From contig JBDTOX010000141.1 in assembly GCA_039933015.1 (NCBI GenBank), forward strand, positions 1 to 7,437: DNA of 7,437 nucleotides, given 5' to 3'. The notes below the pieces were generated by a model. The model was given only the letters and a program-made list of their open reading frames with translations. It did not search any database and was not told where the DNA came from. How positions within the stretch are numbered: position 1 is the first letter of the stretch; each line of letters opens with the position of its first letter. The position numbers were made by a program, and so were the translations under genes. Shown here in pieces: positions 1-6,043 of this stretch. The DNA comes from JBDTOX01 sp039933015. Lineage in GTDB: Bacteria > Pseudomonadota > Gammaproteobacteria > Burkholderiales > Methylophilaceae.

Positions 1-1
1 A

Positions 2-130
2 TTTTGCCAAGGCTGCTACCGTACCATTGAAGAAATACGCCAGTGGGGAGATATGGCGACAGACCAAAAAAGCCAGCTATTGACTGAACTAGAGCAGCGG
101 CAGATCGAACTTGCCAGCTTCGATGATTGA
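2..130 (+). CDS. DUF1289 domain protein, C-terminal fragment (5' end outside window)
   Basis: The window opens inside a reading frame whose last 42 residues end at a TGA at 128-130. The visible part starts FCQGCYRTIEEIRQWGDM and continues into a short helical tail rich in Gln, Glu and Leu. The pattern of a CxGC pair, then RT, then EI, then W, is characteristic of the small DUF1289 (YdhL-like) proteins. These are usually 60-100 residues long and have a Cys-rich, probably metal-binding core. The first Cys residues of the motif would lie upstream, outside the window. Its biochemical role is not established. A hairpin terminator follows 16 bases after the stop, so the gene probably ends its transcript and is separate from argJ. 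Confidence 0.8.
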   Translation, partial: FCQGCYRTIEEIRQWGDMATDQKSQLLTELEQRQIELASFDD

Positions 131-146
131 TTAAGTGTGCGAACGC

Positions 147-174
147 AAAAATGCCGGGCAACCCCGGCTTTATT
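147..174. terminator. Bidirectional-looking intrinsic terminator after the DUF1289 gene
   Basis: A perfect 6-bp stem (GCCGGG at 153-158, CCCGGC at 163-168) closes a 4-base loop. It is followed on the + strand by TTTATTT and preceded by AAAAAT. On the + strand it would end the DUF1289 transcript. On the - strand the tail reads ATTTTT, an equally good or better U-tract, so it could also end a leftward transcript from the spacer before argJ. Confidence 0.75.
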
Positions 175-397
175 TCATCGAATCCCCTGACCTGGGGCCG
201 AATTAAAAGCCGATTGAGGACGACGGGGCAGTAAGTTTAGTGGACCGAATCTGCCCTCACTCAAGCTAGCACAGCAGGGTGCGACTATTCTGACCAGCTT
301 CCAGCATGATTGCGTCGATATTATGTGCGGCATGGTTTTTTAATATGCTCAACACTATCGCAGCAGGTTCTACAGCCCATCAGCAAACCATCGCCTT
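175..397. other. Non-coding spacer with several inverted repeats
   Basis: I find no convincing gene in this stretch on either strand. It does hold secondary-structure potential. There is a CCCC/GGGG hairpin with a 6-base loop (184-187 with 194-197). There is also a two-part stem in which 214-218 (TTGAG) pairs with 260-264 (CTCAA) and 226-231 (GGGCAG) pairs with 251-256 (CTGCCC) around a 19-base loop. Read leftward, these hairpins run into the terminator at 147-174. The spacer could therefore be an untranslated region, a small RNA, or decayed sequence. No known riboswitch or RNA family was recognised. Confidence 0.45.
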
Positions 398-423
398 TTG
401 CCAAGAGCTGAATGCGGTAAAAT
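398..423 (+). promoter_or_regulatory. Possible sigma-70 promoter for argJ
   Basis: A TAAAAT hexamer at 418-423 resembles a -10 box and sits about 30 bases before the argJ start. The best -35 match, TTGCCA at 398-403, leaves a spacer of only 14 bases, shorter than the usual 16-18. The site is plausible mainly by position: it lies after a terminator and just before the first gene of a rightward cluster. Confidence 0.4.
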
Positions 424-454
424 CCTGCATCTGTATTCGTTATTGAAAGTTACT

Positions 455-1681
455 ATGCCCGTAAATTTATCCGCCCCCGAAGCTCATGCATTAATGCCGG
501 TTAAAGGTGTGCAGCTTGGTATTGCCCAAGCCCATGTGCGCAAGCCCAATCGCAAGGACGTGCTGGTGATGAAGCTCGGTTCGGGCAGTCGTGTCGCGGG
601 CGTGTTTACGCAAAACCGCTTTTGCGCGGCGCCGGTGGTGTTGTGCAGGGAACATCTGGCGCAAGGTGAAGAGGTTAATGCATTACTCGTTAACACGGGC
701 AATGCCAATGCCGGGACAGGTGAAGAGGGCGTGCAGCGCGCACGACAGACCTGTGCTGCCCTGGCCGATTTGCTGGGCTGCCAGCCGGGGCAGATATTGC
801 CGTTTTCCACTGGCGTGATTATGGAGCCCCTGCCAGCAGATAGAATCATTGCCGGTCTGCCGGATTGTATTGCTGATCTGCGCGAGGATAACTGGCTGAA
901 TGCTGCTGAAGCGATCATGACCACGGATATCGTCGCCAAGGGTGTTTCGCGGCAAATCACTCTCAGCGGCAAAGCGGTGACTATCACCGGCATCGCCAAA
1001 GGTTCCGGCATGATACATCCCAATATGGCGACCATGCTGGGCTATGTGGCTACCGATGCCGCTATCAGCCAGCCCATGTTGGAAGGCCTGATTCAGCATG
1101 CTGTGCATCGCTCGTTCAATTGTATTACCGTGGATGGCGACACCTCGACCAATGATGCGCTTATCCTCATGGCTACCGGGCGATCAGGGGCGCCTGAAAT
1201 TGTTGCAGATGATGACGATTATATTGCCCTGCGCGATGCAGTCACAGAAGTGGCTACCTTGCTGGCACAGGCCATCGTGCGTGATGGCGAGGGCGCGACC
1301 AAATTCATGACCATCAAGGTGGAAGGTGGGCGTGACGAGGCAGAATGCCGCAAGATTGCTTATGCCATCGCGCACTCGCCACTGGTTAAAACGGCTTTTT
1401 TTGCTTCCGACCCTAACCTGGGCCGCATACTGGCGGCGATAGGCTATGCTGGCGTCGATGACCTCGATGTCGACAAACTCAAGCTTTATCTCGGCGATGT
1501 GCTGGTCACGGAAAACGGTGGGCGTGCAGCCAGCTATGAGGAAGCGCAGGGTACAGCCGTGATGAAGCAACCGGAAATTACCGTGCGGGTGCTGCTGGGC
1601 AGGGGCGAGGCGCATGCCACAGTGTGGACATGCGACTTTTCATATGATTACGTCAAGATCAATGCCGACTACAGAAGCTAA
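455..1681 (+). CDS. argJ: Bifunctional glutamate N-acetyltransferase / amino-acid acetyltransferase ArgJ
   Basis: ArgJ moves the acetyl group from N-acetylornithine to glutamate, recycling it in cytoplasmic arginine synthesis. Many members also make N-acetylglutamate from acetyl-CoA. The protein is 408 residues, normal for the family. The precursor cuts itself into alpha and beta chains at the conserved MATML site, and here the nucleophile is Thr193 (preceded by GMIHPN). Other family blocks are FTQNRFCAAPV (51-61), the STGVI oxyanion region (118-122), VDGDTSTND (226-234), RDGEGATKF (276-284), SDPNLGRILAAIGYAG (318-333) and the C-terminal YDYVKINADYR. The ATG at 455 is chosen because family members start MPVNLSAPEA and GAAAG lies 5 bases upstream; an in-frame TTG at 398 is too far upstream. 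It heads a rightward cluster. Whether it is mono- or bifunctional cannot be read from sequence. Confidence 0.97.
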   Translation: MPVNLSAPEAHALMPVKGVQLGIAQAHVRKPNRKDVLVMKLGSGSRVAGVFTQNRFCAAPVVLCREHLAQGEEVNALLVNTGNANAGTGEEGVQRARQTCAALADLLGCQPGQILPFSTGVIMEPLPADRIIAGLPDCIADLREDNWLNAAEAIMTTDIVAKGVSRQITLSGKAVTITGIAKGSGMIHPNMATMLGYVATDAAISQPMLEGLIQHAVHRSFNCITVDGDTSTNDALILMATGRSGAPEIVADDDDYIALRDAVTEVATLLAQAIVRDGEGATKFMTIKVEGGRDEAECRKIAYAIAHSPLVKTAFFASDPNLGRILAAIGYAGVDDLDVDKLKLYLGDVLVTENGGRAASYEEAQGTAVMKQPEITVRVLLGRGEAHATVWTCDFSYDYVKINADYRS

Positions 1682-1717
1682 ATATCAGGCTATTGCAGCC
1701 AGATCAGGGAAACAGGC

Positions 1718-2584
1718 ATGGCAGACTTCGAACGACTGATTGCGCGCGCCGAGGCGTTAGTGGCAAGACTGGAGGGCTGTTTGCCCGCTGCGGTCGCAGA
1801 GCCGGACTGGGCGGCTCTGGCTTGGCGCTGGCAGCACAATAATGGCCGCGGCTATCTTGAGCCTGTGCCTCACCCGCACATGATCAAGCTCGAGGATCTG
1901 CAAAGCCTGGAAGATCAGAAGACTCAAATCGTGCGTAATACCGAGCAGTTCGTGCATGGCTACACCGCCAATAATGTATTGCTGACCGGCGCGCGTGGTA
2001 CAGGAAAATCCTCGCTGGTGAAGGCTTTGCTCAGCCGTTTCAGCAAAGACGGTTTGCGGCTGGTGGAAGTGGACAAGCTGGATTTGACGGATTTGCCGCA
2101 GATTACCGCTTTGCTGCGCCCGCGTGCAGAGCGTTTTATCGTGTTCTGCGATGATCTTTCATTTGAGGCGGGTGAGCCAGGCTACAAGGCGCTTAAAGTC
2201 GTGCTGGATGGTTCGGTGTCCGTGACATCGGACAATATCGTGGTCTACGCCACTTCCAACCGCCGCCATCTGATGCCGGAATACATGGCCGACAATCTGG
2301 AAACTCAGCACCTCGGCGGTGAGATTCGCCCTGGCGAGAGTGTGGAGGAAAAAACCTCGCTGTCGGACCGCTTTGGTATCTGGTTGTCTTTTTATGCATT
2401 CGGTCAGGATGAGTACCTGACGGTGGCTGAACAATGGCTGTGCCATTACGGGATCGAGAAGTTCAACGATGAAGTGCGTGCAGCGGCCCTGCAGTGGGCG
2501 CTGACACGTGGCTCGCGTAGCGGCCGTGCCGCTTACCAGTTTGCACGCGACTACTCCGGACGCAAAAAGCTCGAAGCACAATGA
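1718..2584 (+). CDS. DUF815 family AAA+ ATPase
   Basis: This is a 288-residue predicted cytoplasmic ATPase of the DUF815 family. It has a helical N-terminal part (about 1-55), then a P-loop core. Walker A is GARGTGKS at 91-98, Walker B is FIVFCDD at 140-146, and a sensor-1-like segment VVYATSN ends at Asn181. The LSDRFGIWLSF block (215-225) is typical of the family. A C-terminal helical lid contains RSGRAAYQFARDY (267-279). No membrane segment or signal peptide is visible. The family has no settled function, and AAA+ proteins of this kind remodel other molecules. It starts 36 bases after argJ, with GGGA 7 bases upstream of the ATG. Its stop overlaps the next start as ATGA, so it is very likely co-transcribed and translationally coupled with the Nudix–ThiE gene. 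Confidence 0.9.
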   Translation: MADFERLIARAEALVARLEGCLPAAVAEPDWAALAWRWQHNNGRGYLEPVPHPHMIKLEDLQSLEDQKTQIVRNTEQFVHGYTANNVLLTGARGTGKSSLVKALLSRFSKDGLRLVEVDKLDLTDLPQITALLRPRAERFIVFCDDLSFEAGEPGYKALKVVLDGSVSVTSDNIVVYATSNRRHLMPEYMADNLETQHLGGEIRPGESVEEKTSLSDRFGIWLSFYAFGQDEYLTVAEQWLCHYGIEKFNDEVRAAALQWALTRGSRSGRAAYQFARDYSGRKKLEAQ

Positions 2585-3522
2585 CTGCAACAAAAACGGT
2601 AGACGCAGCGGTTGCTGTTTTACTGCGGCAAGATGGGCAGGTATTGCTTGCCCAGCGCCCGGCAGGCAAGCCATGGGCAGGCTGGTGGGAGTTTCCAGGC
2701 GGCAAGATTGAAGAGGGCGAAAGCCCTTATCATGCGCTGCAGCGTGAATTGGAGGAGGAGTTGGGGACGCAAGCCGTCGAAGCTTCCCCCTGGCTCACGC
2801 GTAGTTTTGATTACCCGGAAAAAACGGTAAAGCTGCATTTTTTCATAGTGCGTCGCTGGACGGACGAGCCGCATGGGAGGGAGGGCCAGCAGCTCGTCTG
2901 GCAGAGTCCTGCCAATCTGACCGTCAGCCCTATGCTGCCAGCGAATGAACCAATTCTTAGTGCACTAACTCTGCCGTCTGTTTATGCAATTACCAACCTG
3001 GCGGAAATGGGTGAGGCTGTGTTTTTTGCGCAATTAAACAAAGCGCTGGATTGCGGATTAAGGTTGATTCAGGTGAGAGAGAAATATCTGAGCGCTTGGG
3101 AATTGAAAGTCTTTGCCGCCCGTGTAATAGCCCTGGCAAAACCCTATACCGCAAAAGTGCTAATTAATGCCGATATTGGTCTGGCGCGCGAGCTCCATGC
3201 GGATGGTGTGCATTTAACTGCCAATCAGCTTATGGCACTGCAATCCAAGCCCGAAGATTTGCTGTGTGGGGCTTCTTGCCATAATGCAGTCGAACTGGCG
3301 CAAGCTCAAGGTCTGGCGCTGGATTTTGTCGTGCTTGCGCCCGTCATGCCTACGCTTAGCCATCCGGATGCTCAACCCTTGGGCTGGCAGAATTTCATGC
3401 AACTCATCAAAGACTATTCGCTACCGGTATATGCGCTCGGTGGCTTGCAACCGCAAGATCTGGCCACGGCATGGGAATGTGGCGCACACGGGATTGCCAT
3501 GCAAAGAGCCATATTGCGATGA
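2581..3522 (+). CDS. Nudix hydrolase (MutT-like) fused to a ThiE/TenI-like domain
   Basis: This is a two-domain protein of 313 residues. Residues 1-130 are a MutT-type Nudix hydrolase. The Nudix box runs 41-63 with G41, E47, R55-E56 and E59-E60 all in place; its last position is Thr63 instead of the usual hydrophobic residue. Such enzymes typically cleave oxidised nucleotides such as 8-oxo-dGTP. Residues about 133-313 are a TIM-barrel of the thiamine-phosphate synthase/TenI superfamily: YAITN, QVREK (164-168), LINADIGLA, ADGVHL (207-212), GASCHN, LAPVMPT, YALGGL, GAHGIAM. Compared with ThiE, the ND motif reads NA (196-197), GQED reads TANQ (213-216) and the PTxTK lysine reads His261. The second half may therefore not make thiamine phosphate. 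The same fusion is known from other proteobacteria. It overlaps its upstream and downstream neighbours by ATGA. Confidence 0.92.
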   Translation: MTATKTVDAAVAVLLRQDGQVLLAQRPAGKPWAGWWEFPGGKIEEGESPYHALQRELEEELGTQAVEASPWLTRSFDYPEKTVKLHFFIVRRWTDEPHGREGQQLVWQSPANLTVSPMLPANEPILSALTLPSVYAITNLAEMGEAVFFAQLNKALDCGLRLIQVREKYLSAWELKVFAARVIALAKPYTAKVLINADIGLARELHADGVHLTANQLMALQSKPEDLLCGASCHNAVELAQAQGLALDFVVLAPVMPTLSHPDAQPLGWQNFMQLIKDYSLPVYALGGLQPQDLATAWECGAHGIAMQRAILR

Positions 3523-3935
3523 GGCAACGCAGCATGCTCTTTTTTGGCCTCCTGCTATTGCTGGGGTTGTTTGGCTGGTATTACTTCCATGTGCCTAGTG
3601 CTGGCCCTGCCCGGATTGTCCCTTGTACTGATATGGTCCAAGGCTGCGGCAATCAGCAATTGCAAATCCATTTTGACCAGTCTCCGCAAGTAATGCGGCC
3701 TTTCAATCTAAGAGCCAAGGTAGCTTCAGCGACCGAAGTGCATGCGAGCTTTGCCATGCAAGGCATGGAGATGGGATTGAATCGTTACCGGCTTTTGCAA
3801 AAACCTGATGGATTATGGCAAGCAGAAGTCACATTACCTGTCTGTATTCAAGGTCGCAGTGACTGGTTGCTGGAACTGGAAGTGAAAACCCCGGTGGGTA
3901 TGCAGCGCTATCGTTTGCCTTTTAGCAGCCAATAA
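3519..3935 (+). CDS. Small membrane-anchored periplasmic protein, unknown, Met-rich motif
   Basis: This protein has 138 residues. A short basic start (MRQRS) is followed by one strongly hydrophobic segment (about 6-23). It is probably an uncleaved anchor or signal peptide placing the rest in the periplasm. The remaining part looks beta-rich and has three cysteines (36, 43, 109) and a Met cluster FAMQGMEMG at 78-86, followed by NRYRLL, LPVC and DWLLELE. The general look recalls small copper-related FixH/YtkA-like domains, but I cannot assign a family. The start at 3519 overlaps the Nudix–ThiE stop by 4 bases, the same junction as one gene earlier; Met6 (3534) is an alternative. It ends 11 bases from the convergent PCuAC gene. 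A copper role is inferred from the Met residues and this neighbour only. Confidence 0.75.
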   Translation: MRQRSMLFFGLLLLLGLFGWYYFHVPSAGPARIVPCTDMVQGCGNQQLQIHFDQSPQVMRPFNLRAKVASATEVHASFAMQGMEMGLNRYRLLQKPDGLWQAEVTLPVCIQGRSDWLLELEVKTPVGMQRYRLPFSSQ

Positions 3936-3946
3936 GTGCTGCTGGC

Positions 3947-4387
3947 CTAGTTGGAGATACGCTTAACAGGCAGGGAAACATTGATGGTGCTGGTTTTCCC
4001 CGCACTATCTTTAAAGTACAGCGCGAATTCGACTTTTTCACCAGACTTGAGCGGGTTTTTCAAATCAAACAGCATGAGATGAAAACCGCCAGGTTCCAGT
4101 TTGGCTGGCTTTCCGGCGTATAGAGGAAATGTGTCCAGCATGCGCATCTTCATGATGCCATTTTTCATGGTCATGCTATGAATTTCCACACTGCCAGCTA
4201 CTGGGCTCTCAACTTTTACCAGGCTGGTATCCAGCATGCTCTGCAAGGTCATGTAAGCAGCACCTACATCCTGTCCTGGCGCGCTTGCCCGCACCCATGC
4301 ATTGCTGACTTGTACGCGGTCATCAGCTTGTACGCTGCCCACTGCTAAGGCCAACATACAAAAACAAAATACGCGATAAAGATTCAT
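3947..4387 (-). CDS. Periplasmic copper chaperone, PCuAC family (DUF461)
   Basis: This is a 146-residue exported protein. The signal peptide covers about 1-21, with a short n-region, a hydrophobic core FCFCMLALAVG and predicted cleavage after VQA. The mature part has the PCuAC copper site with the exact spacing H(M)X10MX21HXM: His70, Met72, Met81, His103 and Met105. Flanking blocks VSNAWVRASAPG (27-38) and LEPGGFHLML (97-106) are also typical. PCuAC proteins bind Cu(I) in the periplasm and deliver it to the CuA site of cytochrome c oxidase, usually with a Sco partner. No Sco gene is in the window. It lies 45 bases after yacG on the same strand and may be the last gene of that cluster. The Shine-Dalgarno match is poor because AGG abuts the ATG. 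Confidence 0.93.
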   Translation of the reverse strand: MNLYRVFCFCMLALAVGSVQADDRVQVSNAWVRASAPGQDVGAAYMTLQSMLDTSLVKVESPVAGSVEIHSMTMKNGIMKMRMLDTFPLYAGKPAKLEPGGFHLMLFDLKNPLKSGEKVEFALYFKDSAGKTSTINVSLPVKRISN

Positions 4388-4432
4388 CCTAATAGAGGTT
4401 GTCGAGGTGAAGTAAGCGCCAGACTGCCAGGT

Positions 4433-4630
4433 TTATTCATCAATTAAATCGTCAGGTTTGATGGGCTGTGGAATGCGATAGTTTTCGCTGGCCCATTGTC
4501 CCAGATCTATCAATTTGCAGCGCTCGGAGCAGAAAGGCCGGAAGGGGTTCTCGGAATTGTATTCGGATAGGCTGTTGCATTGCGGGCAAGTTACCAGGCG
4601 CTTTTTTGGTTTTTGATTTACAGGTTGCAC
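4433..4630 (-). CDS. yacG: Zinc-binding DNA gyrase inhibitor YacG
   Basis: This is a 65-residue protein, the usual YacG size. Four cysteines follow the family pattern CX2CX15CX3C (Cys15, Cys18, Cys34, Cys38) and would bind one zinc. The signature FRPFCSERCKLIDLGQWA (30-47) and the following YRIP are clear. In E. coli YacG binds GyrB and blocks gyrase from binding DNA. No ATG is available at a sensible place. A GTG at 4628-4630 gives the expected length and overlaps the end of zapD by 13 bases, so translation is probably coupled to zapD. The frame is open further upstream (to an ATG at 4742-4744), but that extension lies inside zapD and matches no YacG. The exact start is uncertain by a few codons. 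Confidence 0.9.
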   Translation of the reverse strand: MQPVNQKPKKRLVTCPQCNSLSEYNSENPFRPFCSERCKLIDLGQWASENYRIPQPIKPDDLIDE

Positions 4631-5376
4631 AGTGTCAGTTTGAAATCGACATCTAGCTCGTATTGGCGCGGTTTTTCCATGCAATCCAGATTGTTGAAAC
4701 GGATATTGATAGCGTATTTGTTCGCGCTCACTTCGGGAAAGCATTCCAGATGGTCCTCAACTTCAATCCGTAACATTTGCGCCGGTTTGGCACCGCCAAG
4801 CATTTGCTGGTATGCGCCATGTATGGCCTGCAATCTGGTTGTCGTGCCGCTGCCACGCAGAATATGCAGAATGATGCTCACTGCGTCGTATACCGGCATC
4901 AATGGCTTTAACCACGTTTCCAGATCGCTTTTGCGGCGTGTGTGATCTAGCCCTAGCCAATAGTGATAGGACGGCAGGTCGAATTCGCAAACGCCACCGG
5001 GGATGCCCGCCCGCTGTTTGATACTCATCAGCCATTCGTTATCGCGCAGGGTTTGTCCGGGCTTGATGGTGTTATTACGTAACGTCAGTGCCGTGCTTTC
5101 AATTTCCTTGAGAATATCAGTCAGAACGTTTTCAGCAATCGTAGGGATGCCACGTAAGCCATTCATGACGATTTTTTGGCGATCCAGTTCTTGCAGCAGG
5201 TCAGCTTTCAGTTCGGCCCGGTCAATTACATCGAGAATCTGGAAGACTGACAAAAGCGCAGAGTGATGATTGAACTCGTGTTTTTCTTCTACGTGATGTG
5301 ACACTTTGACGAACAAATCCTCCAGACGCAGTAGCGTCCGGATGCGTTCATTGAAGGGATAATCGTAGCTGGGCAC
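4618..5376 (-). CDS. zapD: Cell division protein ZapD (FtsZ-binding)
   Basis: ZapD (formerly YacF, DUF1342) binds the C-terminal tail of FtsZ in the cytoplasm and bundles FtsZ filaments at the division ring. The protein here is 252 residues, close to the E. coli length. Recognisable blocks are YPFNERIRTLLRLEDLF (6-22), GIPGGVCEFDLPSYHYWL (124-141) and RRKSDLETWLKPL (147-159), followed by a beta-rich C-terminal half. There is no signal peptide or membrane segment. The start is a GTG at 5374-5376; homologues begin a few residues before the YPFNERIR block, which fits. The upstream Shine-Dalgarno is weak. It lies 55 bases after coaE and overlaps yacG. Confidence 0.94.
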   Translation of the reverse strand: MPSYDYPFNERIRTLLRLEDLFVKVSHHVEEKHEFNHHSALLSVFQILDVIDRAELKADLLQELDRQKIVMNGLRGIPTIAENVLTDILKEIESTALTLRNNTIKPGQTLRDNEWLMSIKQRAGIPGGVCEFDLPSYHYWLGLDHTRRKSDLETWLKPLMPVYDAVSIILHILRGSGTTTRLQAIHGAYQQMLGGAKPAQMLRIEVEDHLECFPEVSANKYAINIRFNNLDCMEKPRQYELDVDFKLTLCNL

Positions 5377-5431
5377 GGGCTTTTCTGGCTTGTCAGCTTA
5401 ATATGTGGAAATTTGCGGCAAATTATGAGAT

Positions 5432-6040
5432 TTATTCGCTAACTATGCAAGCTTGCATGTATTTCTCGTGCATTTCTGCAATCCTGTTACTTAATTCCTC
5501 AATGCTGCCATTATTCTCGATCAGGTCATCCGCCAGTTTTCTACGAATCTCGCGAGAAACCTGTGCAGCCATAATGCCTCGCACAACTTGTTCCGTAAGG
5601 CCGCTACGCTGCATGGTGCGTGATACTTGCAATGCTTCATCGCAATCAATTACGAGTGAACGGGTGACATCGTTTTTATAGCGATAATTTTCAAAAAGCA
5701 GGGATATCGCAAGAACCTGATAAGGCACGGATTTGTTCTGTGCAAGTTCGAGCAAGGCTTGATCGTAAATGGCCGGGTGCATAATGCCTTCCAGGTCTTT
5801 ACGGGCAGCGATATCGGTAAAGACTTTTTCACGCATTGCAGCACGGTTGAGGTTGCCATCCGCACCTAAAAATTCTGTGCCGAAAGCACTGATAATCTCT
5901 TGCAGAACTGGCTGCCCCGCCGTCGTTAAGTGGCGAGCAATGACATCAACATCGACAATAGGCACGCCCAGTTTTGCAAATATACGGGCTGCTTCGCTTT
6001 TGCCACAGCCGATTCCACCAGTTAGACCAACGACGAACAT
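5432..6040 (-). CDS. coaE: Dephospho-CoA kinase
   Basis: CoaE phosphorylates the 3'-hydroxyl of dephospho-CoA with ATP, the last step of coenzyme A synthesis, in the cytoplasm. Its 202 residues match the family. The P-loop GGIGCGKS is at 8-15, the substrate-binding Asp pair VDVD is at 29-32, and the HP motif of the CoA domain is at 88-89. SLLFE (113-117), RTMQRSG (141-147) in the lid, and AAQVSREIRRKLADDLIENNG (158-178) complete the pattern. The ATG at 6038-6040 is preceded by AGGTG at 6049-6053 with an 8-base gap. That ribosome site lies inside the end of pilD, whose stop is 3 bases before the coaE start, so the two genes form one operon. Confidence 0.97.
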   Translation of the reverse strand: MFVVGLTGGIGCGKSEAARIFAKLGVPIVDVDVIARHLTTAGQPVLQEIISAFGTEFLGADGNLNRAAMREKVFTDIAARKDLEGIMHPAIYDQALLELAQNKSVPYQVLAISLLFENYRYKNDVTRSLVIDCDEALQVSRTMQRSGLTEQVVRGIMAAQVSREIRRKLADDLIENNGSIEELSNRIAEMHEKYMQACIVSE

Positions 6041-6043
6041 AAT

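Noticed and set aside
398..454. Extended argJ start at the in-frame TTG at 398
   Set aside because: The added residues match no ArgJ, overlap the likely promoter, and the ATG at 455 has a ribosome site and the family's usual N-terminus.
484..1035. Long open frame on the minus strand across argJ
   Set aside because: It is antisense to a clear ArgJ, low in complexity and without family motifs; it is a by-product of GC-biased codon use.
2159..2674. 171-codon minus-strand frame over the DUF815/Nudix junction
   Set aside because: It is antisense to two well-supported genes with a conserved ATGA junction, and no recognisable domain is present.
3924..3943. AGCAGC/GCTGCT hairpin across the stop of the 138-residue protein as a terminator
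   Set aside because: There is a 6-bp stem with an 8-base loop, but no T-tract follows it on either strand, so it does not meet the intrinsic-terminator pattern.
5403..5681. Plus-strand open frame over the end of coaE and the coaE–zapD gap
   Set aside because: It mostly mirrors coaE, has no ribosome site, and its Ser/Arg/Cys-rich product is typical of an antisense shadow.
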